From the IMG/VR virus record IMGVR_UViG_3300008110_000939, positions 1 through 33,540 of that record: a stretch of DNA of 33,540 bases. One strand, written 5' to 3'. The notes beneath the pieces are model-generated. The model saw only the letters and a program-made list of their open reading frames with translations, ran no database searches and was not told the DNA's origin. This DNA is from a virus. Shown here piece after piece: positions 7,877 to 14,615 of this stretch. A program made the translations under genes and the position numbers. Position 1 is the first letter of the stretch. Each line of letters starts with the position of its first letter.

Positions 7877-8787
7877 AAGAACTATGGGTAGAAAAATACC
7901 GTCCTAATAAACTAGGCGGATATGTATGGCGTGATGACAATCAACGTAAAACTGTTGAGTCCTGGGTCAAAGATAAAAGTATTCCTCACTTATTGCTAAG
8001 TGGACCGCCTGGCATTGGAAAAACTACCATGGCAAAAATGCTAATTCACGAAATTGGCATTGAAGATTACGATGTATTAGAAATTAACGCAAGCCGTCAA
8101 CGTGGTATTGATACTATTCGTGATACAATTACAAACTTTGTATCAATGATTCCGTTTGGTCCGTTTAAGGTTGTATTGCTAGACGAAGCAGATTATCTTA
8201 CACAAGAAGCGCAGGCAAGTATGCGTGGTGTTATGGAAGAATTTCATAGCACAGCAAGGTTTATTTTAACCTGCAACAAGCCGCATATGATCATGGATGC
8301 ACTTAAGAGTCGGTGCCAACAATTTCACTTTGAGAAAATTGATCAAACAGAGTTCACTGCTCGTGTTGCAACTATCCTTGTTGAAGAAAATGTTGAGTTT
8401 GATTTAGACACACTGGACATCTACATAAGTTCTACATACCCAGACCTGCGTAAATGCATCAATTTAGTTCAACAAAGTGTTCATGAAGATAAACTAGTAC
8501 CTCCAAACAAGGCAGATGCTGCTGACATGGACTGGAAGTTTACTATGATTGACCTGTTTAAAACAGGGCGTATTGCAGAAGCACGTAAATTGCTATGCGG
8601 AAAACTTCGTGCAGAAGAAATGGAAGACATGTATCGATGGATGTACGATAACATTCAAGTATTTGGTGATGATGCTAAACAAGATTCTGCATTGTTGGTT
8701 ATTAAAGCAGGACTTGCAGATCACGGACTAGTAAGTGACCCGGAAATTAATCTAGCCGCTACATTAATTCGGCTGTCAAGGATTTAA
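7873..8787 (+). CDS. 44: Clamp-loader large subunit, AAA+ ATPase (gp44)
   Basis: A 304-residue AAA+ protein. It starts with the RFC-type box WVEKYRPNKLGGY. Walker A is GPPGIGKT (44-51), Walker B LLDEAD (102-107), sensor 1 FILTCN (130-135) and the SRC motif LKSRCQQF with S146-R147-C148, which supplies the trans-acting arginine in clamp loaders. It would load the phage sliding clamp (candidate at 28696) onto primer-template DNA for gp43 (25993). T4 gp44 is 319 residues, so this is full length. The T4 partner gp62 is not recognisable in the next gene. Coupled to the upstream small gene. Confidence 0.9.
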   Translation: MKELWVEKYRPNKLGGYVWRDDNQRKTVESWVKDKSIPHLLLSGPPGIGKTTMAKMLIHEIGIEDYDVLEINASRQRGIDTIRDTITNFVSMIPFGPFKVVLLDEADYLTQEAQASMRGVMEEFHSTARFILTCNKPHMIMDALKSRCQQFHFEKIDQTEFTARVATILVEENVEFDLDTLDIYISSTYPDLRKCINLVQQSVHEDKLVPPNKADAADMDWKFTMIDLFKTGRIAEARKLLCGKLRAEEMEDMYRWMYDNIQVFGDDAKQDSALLVIKAGLADHGLVSDPEINLAATLIRLSRI

Positions 8788-8788
8788 T

Positions 8789-9037
8789 ATGACAGCACGG
8801 TATATGATTGTAACCTATATTAAAAAACCCAATGGTAAGTGGGATGAACTAACGGAGTTCAAAAATAGTCTTAAGACCAGTCATGTACAAACAGCAAAGG
8901 TTATACTTGACTTCAAAAATAAGACATGTGTTAAGAATGGACTAAACCCTGAAGCAGGGTTTGAGGACATGCTTGATTTTTATAAACGGCAGTTGGGGGA
9001 TCAATTGACCCCCCACTTACCTCAAGAGTCGCCGTAA
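8789..9037 (+). CDS. Small protein following gp44, unknown function
   Basis: An 82-residue protein (MTARYMIVTYIKKPNGKWDE...). It looks like a small alpha/beta fold: strand ARYMIVTYIKK, helix, strand KVILDFKNKTCVKN, then helix FEDMLDFYKRQL. It occupies the place of gene 62 (clamp-loader small subunit) in T4 order, but it is under half the T4 length (187 residues) and I see no gp62 similarity, so no such name is given. Its 3' end runs through a GC-rich hairpin and overlaps the convergent phoH gene by 16 bp. Confidence 0.6.
   Translation: MTARYMIVTYIKKPNGKWDELTEFKNSLKTSHVQTAKVILDFKNKTCVKNGLNPEAGFEDMLDFYKRQLGDQLTPHLPQESP
8994..9015 (+). terminator. Hairpin at convergent gene junction, possible bidirectional terminator
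   Basis: TGGGGG (8994-8999) pairs with CCCCCA (9010-9015) around a 10-nt loop containing the palindrome TCAATTGA. It lies near the 3' ends of two converging genes. Neither side has a proper T-tract, so factor-independent termination is doubtful; the position and GC content still suggest a transcription barrier. Confidence 0.4.
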
Positions 9038-9759
9038 ATTGCTAAAATCTCCTTAACCGCCTGGTGGCGTTCTACGTCTTTAGCTGTAAATCGACATAAG
9101 TCAACATACCTATGATTATCAAAATTGTCGTATAATTTCAAAAACTCTAGCAGGCCGTTAGTTGTTGGTCTGTCTGCTTGATTCAAATCTCCCGTAATTA
9201 TCATCCTAGAGTCTTGGCCCAGCCTAGTTAGCAGCATCTTCATTTGACTAGGTGTGGCATTTTGCATTTCATCTGCAATTACTAGTGCATTCTTAAAAGT
9301 CCTTCCCCTCATATATGCTAAAGGGCTAATCTCGATCACCCCCTCACGAATAAAAGTTTCGATTTCTTTAGCATTGAAGTATTCCTCGAACACATCCATT
9401 AGGGGTCTTGTCCAAGGGGCCATTTTTTCATTTAGGTCGCCTGGTAAAAACCCGTGCTGCTCATCTACACTCACAGCAGGTCTGGTTATAATGATTCTTT
9501 CAATTTGTTGTTCATGCAGCATTTTTACTGCCCATTGACACGCAATCATGGTTTTGCCCGTACCGGCAGGACCTACTGCAAAAATAATATTTTTTTGCTC
9601 GTCCTGTAATTTAAGTAGGTAGTTTTCTTGATTGAGGTTCTTGGGTGAAATTAAAACGCGATTCTTCTTTCTTGGAAGATACTTGTTGAACTGAACAACG
9701 TTGTTGTCGTCTTCGTGCATTACATCCAGCTTTCTAGCTGTTTTTCTCTGTTTTCTCAA
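9022..9759 (-). CDS. phoH: PhoH-like ATPase
   Basis: A 245-residue PhoH-family P-loop ATPase, the only minus-strand gene. Walker A is GPAGTGKT (63-70), followed by IITRPAVSVDEQHGFLPGD (90-108), typical of PhoH, then LVIADEMQNATPSQMKMLLTR with Walker B (ADEMQN at 162-167) and MIITGDLNQAD. E. coli PhoH belongs to the phosphate regulon. Phage copies are very common in marine phages, but their role (RNA metabolism or phosphate stress) is not settled. The start is TTG at 9757-9759, supported by a strong minus-strand SD (ATAGGAGG, 9767-9774); the next in-frame Met, M14, lacks that spacing. A basic extension (RKQRKTARK) precedes the core. Confidence 0.9.
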   Translation of the reverse strand: MRKQRKTARKLDVMHEDDNNVVQFNKYLPRKKNRVLISPKNLNQENYLLKLQDEQKNIIFAVGPAGTGKTMIACQWAVKMLHEQQIERIIITRPAVSVDEQHGFLPGDLNEKMAPWTRPLMDVFEEYFNAKEIETFIREGVIEISPLAYMRGRTFKNALVIADEMQNATPSQMKMLLTRLGQDSRMIITGDLNQADRPTTNGLLEFLKLYDNFDNHRYVDLCRFTAKDVERHQAVKEILAIYGDS

Positions 9760-9781
9760 AGGTTAGCCTCCTATTTTATGC

Positions 9782-9822
9782 GTTCGGCACGGACCTTCTG
9801 ACCGTAGTGCCCGGGACCGAAC
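9782..9822 (-). promoter_or_regulatory. Structured 5' leader of phoH
   Basis: On the minus strand upstream of the phoH SD, GTTCGG (9817-9822 complement) pairs with CCGAAC (9782-9787 complement), enclosing an inner CAC/GTG helix and further GC pairs. It is far more GC-rich than its surroundings. It would form a 41-nt folded leader about 10 nt from the SD. It does not match a tRNA (no T-arm consensus, poor anticodon stem). A regulatory RNA fold is a hypothesis. Confidence 0.35.
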
Positions 9823-9879
9823 ACAAAGTTATTTAACGTTTTGGACAGAAAGTTATAAGTTACGTTAATTTTTTGCGTC

Positions 9880-9887
9880 GATAAATA
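9880..9887 (+). promoter_or_regulatory. Candidate late-type promoter element GATAAATA
   Basis: GATAAATA sits 24 bp before the ATG at 9904, in the intergenic stretch between divergent phoH and the next + strand gene. It differs from the T4 late consensus TATAAATA at one base and matches the elements at 18960 and 24328 exactly. Confidence 0.5.
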
Positions 9888-9903
9888 CAATGGGAGAATT
9901 TCT

Positions 9904-10449
9904 ATGCTAGATATTAAAGACGTAATCCGTAACATTGAAACAATATACGGTTCTAATAGCAGTTTAAAGATGCTAAAAGACTTTGAGCGTGTTGTTGACG
10001 AACTGGATTGCTACGTTTATGAAAACTGGATCGACGGCGAGCTTGTTGAGGGTCCTAAAGAGTCAAGATATTGGGTATCTTGCAAGTTTATGTGGCCTCA
10101 TAAAAAGATGCCAAACCCTATTGCTGCAAAACGCCTAACTGATTACGGCTGCAGAATTAACTATTCCGAAGAATCAATTTCTAAAGTACGAAAAATTCGT
10201 ACTCCCGGTGATATTCGTCCAGGTACACGCAAGGGAAAAATTGATCAGGTGCAGGTATGGATTGTTGAAATTGCAATGCCGAAAAAATTAATGCACGATA
10301 TTGATCAAGGCTACAAAGAATTAGATCAGAATAAAATCGACGATGCGCTAGACCAACGTGCAGGTATGCAATTAGAACAAGATAACGTAGAACAACAAGT
10401 ACAGGATATTCAAAATGCACAACCAGAAGCAGCAGCACCAGCAGCTTAA
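9904..10449 (+). CDS. Conserved-looking protein, unknown function
   Basis: A 181-residue protein with SD GGGAGAA before the ATG. The N-terminal two thirds look globular alpha/beta: a helix (about 1-30), then YWVSCKFMWPHKKMPNPIAA and a strand-rich part ending in VQVWIVEIAMPKK (about 113-125). The last 45 residues are Gln/Asp/Ala-rich and probably disordered (ending PEAAAPAA). No catalytic motif is visible. It is first in a run leading into the lysis block and is preceded by a late-type promoter element, so a late or virion-related role is plausible. Its tail overlaps the next gene by 35 bp. Confidence 0.6.
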   Translation: MLDIKDVIRNIETIYGSNSSLKMLKDFERVVDELDCYVYENWIDGELVEGPKESRYWVSCKFMWPHKKMPNPIAAKRLTDYGCRINYSEESISKVRKIRTPGDIRPGTRKGKIDQVQVWIVEIAMPKKLMHDIDQGYKELDQNKIDDALDQRAGMQLEQDNVEQQVQDIQNAQPEAAAPAA

Positions 10450-11173
10450 CGAAGGACTTCGTCCGGGAGATTTAAACAATCTCATCGAACCAATGTTCGA
10501 AATCGATCGCCATCGTAGTAAGATGGGAGAAGACCGTGATGTCTGTGTACTAAGCTTCTCTGTTAAAGATAGATTGCCAGCAAAAGACATGATGGAATTT
10601 ATTGAGAGAGGCTACAGTTTTGTTTTAGACGCAGACGTTAGCAGCGGAGAAGACATGGACGGCGGATACACTGTATTCGTCGAACTAGAGCGTAAAGATA
10701 AATTGCACGATCAAATTAAAGAAATTATCGAAGGACTAAAACGATTAACAGATACAAGTGAGTGGGGTTTTAGATATCACAAAAACTTTACCACTCACAA
10801 GATTGACGAGCAAGCCTTAGAAAACTTTGTTCCTAATAATCCTCAAGAATATGACGGACTTATGACCAAAGTTAAAACCGAAGGCATTAAAAAATTCTTT
10901 AGCAAAACATTAATGGATGATTTAACATTAGATGGAAATGTTATTACTATTCACAAGCCATTTAATCAGCAACTTAAATTTAAACTAGTTCCAGAAGATA
11001 CAGCAAAAAACATTTTAGAAAACACAGCAGTAAACATTCAACTCGATTCAGCAAGCATGGGAGAAGTATTTTGGTTAACCAAGGTTCTAGGCGACTATGG
11101 TATTACTAAAATTGGTGAACAGTTCTTATTAAAGAATAAGAACGAGTCTTTAGTATTGGAGAAACTAACATGA
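10415..11173 (+). CDS. Conserved-looking protein, unknown function
   Basis: A 252-residue acidic protein. The N-terminus MHNQKQQHQQLNEGLRPGDL is polar up to LNE, then the folded part begins (LNNLIEPMFEIDRHRSKMGE). The middle contains VFVELERKDKLHDQIKEII and a strand-rich half with DLTLDGNVITIHKPF. The LxE at 11-13 resembles the T4 prohead protease site (L/I-x-E), but the preceding sequence is not like the capsid-targeting motif found at 19.4-24.3 kb. It overlaps the upstream gene by 35 bp in another frame and shares an ATGA with the endolysin gene. Virion function possible but unproven. Confidence 0.55.
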   Translation: MHNQKQQHQQLNEGLRPGDLNNLIEPMFEIDRHRSKMGEDRDVCVLSFSVKDRLPAKDMMEFIERGYSFVLDADVSSGEDMDGGYTVFVELERKDKLHDQIKEIIEGLKRLTDTSEWGFRYHKNFTTHKIDEQALENFVPNNPQEYDGLMTKVKTEGIKKFFSKTLMDDLTLDGNVITIHKPFNQQLKFKLVPEDTAKNILENTAVNIQLDSASMGEVFWLTKVLGDYGITKIGEQFLLKNKNESLVLEKLT

Positions 11174-11799
11174 GTTTTACATTTGAATTTAAAAAACAAC
11201 AACTAGCACAGGTAATTCCAGGCAATCAATATGTTGATCACTGGTACGAAGCACTATGCGATATTTTACCAGAGTATGAAATTAATACACCGCACCGTGT
11301 AGCAGCATTCTTAGCTCAATGCGCTCACGAATCTGGCGGTTTTAAATTTTTAAAAGAAAATCTAAATTATAAAGCTGCAAGTCTACGTAAGGTATTTCCC
11401 AAGTACTTCACTGACGATGCAACTGCGGCACGTTATGCAAACAAAGGCGAAATGATTGCCAATAGAGTCTATGCTAACCGCATGGGCAACGGTCCAGAAG
11501 AAAGCGGAGACGGATATCGCTATTGTGGGCGGGGGTTAATTCAACTGACTGGTAAAAACAACTATACGTTGTTTGCCGGTAGCTTAGATATTTCTGTTGA
11601 AGAATGTTCAGAATATCTACAAACATTCGAAGGTGCAGTCCAGTCTGCTTGCTATTTCTGGGAAAGCACTGGTTTGAATAAAGAAGCAGATGCAGGCGAC
11701 ATTAAAACAATGACAAGAAAAATCAATGGCGGTTACATTGGCCTAGAAGATCGTATTAAACATTATGAACATGCATTGCATATATTTGGAGCTCATTAA
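11170..11799 (+). CDS. GH19 endolysin
   Basis: A 209-residue glycoside hydrolase family 19 (chitinase/lysozyme-type) protein that would cut the glycan strands of peptidoglycan. Core motifs are AAFLAQCAHESGGFKFLKE (45-63), with general acid E54, then YRYCGRGLIQLTGKNNY (116-132). There is no signal peptide or cell-wall-binding domain, so it needs a holin to reach its substrate. The next genes encode a spanin pair, and a holin candidate lies at 13861, which supports the lysis role. A second GH19 domain occurs at 22128 in a very different context. ATGA overlap with the upstream gene. Confidence 0.85.
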   Translation: MSFTFEFKKQQLAQVIPGNQYVDHWYEALCDILPEYEINTPHRVAAFLAQCAHESGGFKFLKENLNYKAASLRKVFPKYFTDDATAARYANKGEMIANRVYANRMGNGPEESGDGYRYCGRGLIQLTGKNNYTLFAGSLDISVEECSEYLQTFEGAVQSACYFWESTGLNKEADAGDIKTMTRKINGGYIGLEDRIKHYEHALHIFGAH

Positions 11800-11801
11800 T
11801 T

Positions 11802-12422
11802 ATGCATCAACTCGGATGGATGATAAGTCTTATTCCGGATAGTATTTTTATTTGGATAACATATGCACTGATGACATTGGGTGTCGGATTGTATATTGCC
11901 AGTAAATTAGTTGCATGGATTCCGTTAATGGGGCAGTATAAGTTGCCTGCAGAATTAATTGGCGTAGCTGTGTTAGTTGTTGGTACATATTTGTTTGGCA
12001 GCTACGGTACTGAAATGGCGTGGCGGGCTAGAGTTGAAGAATTAGAAGCAAAAGTTAAAATAGCAGAAGAAAAGAGCCAACAGGTTAACACTGTTATCGA
12101 AACCAAAGTTGTAACTAAAGTTAAGGTGATTAAAGAAAATGTTTATATCAACAGAGAAGTTATTAAAGAAGTTGCAGGCAAGCAGCTTGATAATCAGTGT
12201 ACTTTGCCTAAGTCTACTGTCAGCTTGCACGACAGCGCCAGTCGTAATGAAGTGGCCGGACGTGCCGAGTCAACTGATGGAACCCCCAGCACCGTTAAAG
12301 CCTCTGAACTCCTCGACACAGTCGTCCAAAACTACGGAACCTGTAACGAAGTAAGAGAAAAGCTAAGTGCATGGCAAGAATGGTATAGAGAGCAGAAGAA
12401 AATCTTCGAATCAGTTAAATAG
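11802..12422 (+). CDS. Inner-membrane spanin (Rz-like)
   Basis: A 206-residue protein with two predicted membrane segments (about 13-35 and 48-68). A long charged helical region follows (VEELEAKVKIAEEKSQQV...VVTKVKVIKENVY), then a Cys-containing C-terminal part. An o-spanin lipoprotein is encoded inside it in another frame, which is the Rz/Rz1 arrangement. Spanins fuse inner and outer membranes after endolysin action. Classical Rz has one N-terminal membrane segment; two segments here are unusual and affect the predicted topology. It follows the GH19 endolysin by 2 bp. Confidence 0.75.
   Translation: MHQLGWMISLIPDSIFIWITYALMTLGVGLYIASKLVAWIPLMGQYKLPAELIGVAVLVVGTYLFGSYGTEMAWRARVEELEAKVKIAEEKSQQVNTVIETKVVTKVKVIKENVYINREVIKEVAGKQLDNQCTLPKSTVSLHDSASRNEVAGRAESTDGTPSTVKASELLDTVVQNYGTCNEVREKLSAWQEWYREQKKIFESVK
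12139..12354 (+). CDS. Outer-membrane spanin lipoprotein (Rz1-like), nested gene
   Basis: A 71-residue protein encoded entirely within the i-spanin gene in the +1 frame. It has a basic N-region (KLLKKLQ), a hydrophobic stretch SSLIISVLCLSLL and a lipobox LLSAC with C30 as the predicted lipidated Cys. The mature part is about 42 residues and Pro-rich (PVVMKWPDVPSQLMEPPAPL), as usual for Rz1 proteins. It would sit in the outer membrane and bind the i-spanin C-terminus across the periplasm. AAGGTGA about 10 bp upstream could be its SD. Confidence 0.85.
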   Translation: MFISTEKLLKKLQASSLIISVLCLSLLSACTTAPVVMKWPDVPSQLMEPPAPLKPLNSSTQSSKTTEPVTK

Positions 12423-12445
12423 TAGTATATTAAGCAGGAGCGAAC

Positions 12446-13009
12446 ATGGCATTAATAGACAGCGTATTAAATCTAATCAACAAACAACCAAAAGATCCGG
12501 ACGCACCAAAGCCTCCGATTGGATCACGTTCAGAGCGTGAAGCAAAACTAAAAGACAAAGCGGGTATGGTTATTTCCATATTTGCATTGTTACTAGCAGT
12601 TAACGCATGGTACGGTGGCAAGTTATCTAGTACAGTATTAAACAATACACTGGGTGCTAATAACACATGGGCACAGTATCAAGCCAAAGCAGGTCGTGGC
12701 GTTAGCTACGAAATTGCTGCTAAAACAACTGCTGATCCAAAAATTAAAGCAGAATTCCTAGCTGAAAAAGAACGCATGGATGCTGACAAGAAAGAAATTG
12801 CTGTCAAAGCAAGAGAAATGGAAGCCCTACGTGAAGAAGCTAAAAAGTCTAGTCCATGGATTGGATACGCAAGTACAGCTTACCAGTTAGCTATTGTTGT
12901 GTTATCTGCAAGTATTTTAGCAGTAAGCATGGCCATGTTCTGGGGTAGTTTTGCAGTAGCAGGAATTGGAATCGTATTAAGCCTAAACGGCATAATGCTT
13001 TGGTTCTAA
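12446..13009 (+). CDS. DUF4337-like membrane protein
   Basis: A 187-residue protein with a cytoplasmic Pro/Lys-rich N-terminus, one membrane segment at about 40-58 (GMVISIFALLLAVNAWYG), a helical linker, and two closely spaced C-terminal segments (about 145-187). The pattern WAQYQAKAGR after the first segment and the charged helix MDADKKEIAVKAREMEAL match the DUF4337 family. The function of that family is unknown. It lies in the lysis/membrane block and uses the leader AGGAGCGAAC seen repeatedly here. A role in lysis timing or host membrane change would be a guess. Confidence 0.65.
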   Translation: MALIDSVLNLINKQPKDPDAPKPPIGSRSEREAKLKDKAGMVISIFALLLAVNAWYGGKLSSTVLNNTLGANNTWAQYQAKAGRGVSYEIAAKTTADPKIKAEFLAEKERMDADKKEIAVKAREMEALREEAKKSSPWIGYASTAYQLAIVVLSASILAVSMAMFWGSFAVAGIGIVLSLNGIMLWF

Positions 13010-13028
13010 CACACAATAGGAGCGGGAA

Positions 13029-13063
13029 ATGTATTAAAAGACCTTGATTCCCAGTTCCACAAA
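13029..13063 (+). other. Disrupted start region: SD-positioned ATG with immediate stop
   Basis: After the repeated leader AATAGGAGCG (13015-13024), an ATG stands at 13029 at the same spacing as in the two intact copies, but it is followed by TAT TAA. The codons from 13031 onward (V-L-K-D-L-D-S-Q-F-H-K) are open in the frame of the downstream protein. Loss of two bases would restore ATG-TTA-AAA-GAC. This is either a real 2-bp insertion, a two-codon leader ORF, or a sequence error. Confidence 0.5.
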
Positions 13064-13696
13064 ATGTATGATGGTAAACCAGTTCCACCAGAAGCAAAGA
13101 AACAGTTACAAGAAGAAAAAGCTCGTGTTAAAGATCTAAACAAGCGCAGCGAAGAAACCACATCCATTTACACAGAAATAGGCAATCATCTAGGCGTATA
13201 CTATGATAATTTCTACAAGTGCATGGCAGTGTTTGAAGAAGAAGAAAAGCGTAGCAAGACTCAGGTTTACACAGGCGACGACAGTCTAGCAAAACGTGCC
13301 TTACAGCGTGTTCTAATGAAAAAACAATTGGAACAAATGGGTACAGAATTACAAGAAATCATGATTTACCAAAGTCCACCAGAACTAGGCGCATTATGGA
13401 CTGATGTAAATGCTATGATGAAAAAGATGGGGTTGGAACAGAAGGTTCTTATAACCCAACAGATGAAGAGGCAGGCAATTGAGGATCGACGCAGGAATGC
13501 TAGATTAAAGCAATTACAGAGTGAATTTATTGTAGGGATTGCTATTATGATAATAATCCTTGCTATGGGTGCATTGTTTATGTGGGTAGCCTACGATCGT
13601 TCGAGAAAATATCCGCAATATGGCGATGATCTGTTTCCTAAAAATGAAGAACGACGTCGTTCTGAAGCAGAACCTAAAATATATATCGGAAGATAA
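13064..13696 (+). CDS. Helical membrane-anchored protein, unknown function
   Basis: A 210-residue protein, mostly charged helices (EAKKQLQEEKARVKDLNKRS near the N-terminus), with one predicted membrane segment near the C-terminus (about 150-173, FIVGIAIMIIILAMGALFMW) and a short basic cytoplasmic tail. The ATG at 13064 has no SD; the frame is open back to at least 13031 with plausible protein sequence. The true start is therefore probably about 11 residues earlier, at the ATG of 13029 if a 2-base disruption is resolved. Function unknown; it belongs to the lysis/membrane cluster. Confidence 0.55.
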   Translation: MYDGKPVPPEAKKQLQEEKARVKDLNKRSEETTSIYTEIGNHLGVYYDNFYKCMAVFEEEEKRSKTQVYTGDDSLAKRALQRVLMKKQLEQMGTELQEIMIYQSPPELGALWTDVNAMMKKMGLEQKVLITQQMKRQAIEDRRRNARLKQLQSEFIVGIAIMIIILAMGALFMWVAYDRSRKYPQYGDDLFPKNEERRRSEAEPKIYIGR

Positions 13697-13702
13697 TAAA
13701 TA
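13695..13702 (+). promoter_or_regulatory. Candidate late-type promoter element AATAAATA
   Basis: AATAAATA lies 29 bp before the ATG at 13724, overlapping the stop of the preceding gene. It shares the ATAAATA core of the other candidates and could add transcription for the small membrane protein and holin candidate. Confidence 0.4.
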
Positions 13703-13709
13703 CGTATAC

Positions 13710-13727
13710 AATAGGAGCGAACTATGT
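13710..13727 (+). repeat. Repeated translation-initiation leader, copy 1
   Basis: The 18-nt sequence AATAGGAGCGAACTATGT covers SD, spacer and start codon. It is identical to 13847-13864. Related leaders stand at 12436 (AGGAGCGAACATG) and 13015 (AATAGGAGCGGGAAATG). It marks the four consecutive membrane-protein genes. Confidence 0.7.
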
Positions 13728-13840
13728 TAGATATTTTATTATGGGTAGCAGTTGGCGCATTTATAGGATGGAATTTTCCTCAACCGTTTTGGGCTAAAGC
13801 AATACAAGAAAAAATTCAAACTATGATTGCCAAGAAGTAA
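13724..13840 (+). CDS. 38-residue membrane protein
   Basis: A 38-codon gene with a strong SD (AATAGGAGCGAACT) directly before the ATG. The peptide begins MLDILLWVAVGAFIGWNF, a single membrane segment of about 17 residues, followed by an amphipathic basic helix (KAIQEKIQTMIAKK). This is the shape of a small phage membrane protein such as an antiholin or a holin accessory, but no family can be assigned at this length. It lies between a membrane-anchored protein and the holin candidate and shares their translation leader. Confidence 0.65.
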   Translation: MLDILLWVAVGAFIGWNFPQPFWAKAIQEKIQTMIAKK

Positions 13841-13846
13841 CAGACA

Positions 13847-13864
13847 AATAGGAGCGAACTATGT
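13847..13864 (+). repeat. Repeated translation-initiation leader, copy 2
   Basis: Identical to 13710-13727 over 18 nt, including the ATG of the holin candidate. The match stops just inside the coding region, so selection or duplication acted on the initiation site itself. Confidence 0.7.
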
Positions 13865-14337
13865 CAGAAGAAGTAAAAAGTGCGAGCGAAAGTAAAAAAG
13901 AAGATTGGATGAACAGTAAGTGGCGTCCAATGATGGGTTGGATGTACATGCTAGTCTGTACCATGGACATGGTTATATTCCCAATTCTATGGAGTCTATT
14001 ACAGACATTTACCCATACACAAATTACACAATGGAATCCACTGACCTTGCAAGGTGCTGGATTATTCCACATTGCAATGGGTGCGGTACTTGGTATTGCG
14101 GCATTTGGTCGCACACAAGAAAAATTAGGTGGAGCAAACAATGGTGGAGCACAAGTACCATCAAGCAATTTTAGCGCACCTGCACCAATGCCAGTTGCTG
14201 CACCAAGCACAAGTTTTACACCAGCACCAAGTTGGGGTACAACTCCAATAGCACCAGTTGCTGTTGCTCCAGCAGCGCCGGCAATATCTAGTACAGGAAA
14301 AGCAATGCCTGTACAACCAGCAGAACCAGAACTATAA
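13861..14337 (+). CDS. Holin candidate (GTA_holin_3TM-like)
   Basis: A 158-residue protein. A charged N-terminus (SEEVKSASESKKEDWMNSK) is followed by WRPMMGWMYMLVCTMDMVIF, a first membrane segment at about 25-47, and a second at about 62-83 (QGAGLFHIAMGAVLGIAAFG). The KWRPMxGW entry and two close hydrophobic helices resemble holins of the three-TM gene-transfer-agent type. The last 70 residues are Pro/Ala/Ser-rich and probably unstructured. It would make inner-membrane pores releasing the GH19 endolysin. The assignment rests on this pattern and on the lysis gene neighbourhood. Confidence 0.6.
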   Translation: MSEEVKSASESKKEDWMNSKWRPMMGWMYMLVCTMDMVIFPILWSLLQTFTHTQITQWNPLTLQGAGLFHIAMGAVLGIAAFGRTQEKLGGANNGGAQVPSSNFSAPAPMPVAAPSTSFTPAPSWGTTPIAPVAVAPAAPAISSTGKAMPVQPAEPEL

Positions 14338-14346
14338 GGAAAAAAT

Positions 14347-14589
14347 ATGAAAAATTTATTTTGGGCATTATGTGTAGTAGCAAGCGTTTCTTTCTTGTCA
14401 TGGAATAATCCAGCAATGGCTGAAGAAGCTCCAAAAACTAAAAAAATATGTATTGATGTACAAGGCAAAGACGGCAAACCAGAAATGGATAAAAAGACCG
14501 GTAAAGTAAAACAAAGCTGTAAAGAAGTTAAAGTACACAAAAAACACGAAGGCACTAAAGTAGAAGGTGCTACAAAAGATAAAAAATAA
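14347..14589 (+). CDS. Small secreted basic protein
   Basis: An 80-residue protein with a signal peptide: KNLFWALCVVASVSFLSWNN, then AMA|EE (predicted cleavage after residue 25). The mature part is highly basic (KTKKICIDVQGKDGKPEMDK) with two Cys (in KICID and KQSCKE) that could pair in the periplasm. SD AAGGAAAAAAT precedes the ATG. No family recognised. It ends just before the terminator at 14616 and so closes the lysis/membrane transcription unit. Possible roles in the periplasm are open. Confidence 0.6.
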   Translation: MKNLFWALCVVASVSFLSWNNPAMAEEAPKTKKICIDVQGKDGKPEMDKKTGKVKQSCKEVKVHKKHEGTKVEGATKDKK

Positions 14590-14615
14590 TTTATCCAGCT
14601 TATACTGAAGTAAAT

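Noticed and set aside
8789-9037. Naming the gene after gp44 as gp62
   Set aside because: Position alone suggested it; length (82 versus 187 residues) and sequence do not.
9781-9825. Possible tRNA between phoH and the gene at 9904
   Set aside because: There is stem pairing and a loop with CTTCTGA, but no T-arm consensus, no 7-bp acceptor stem and a mispaired anticodon stem on either strand.
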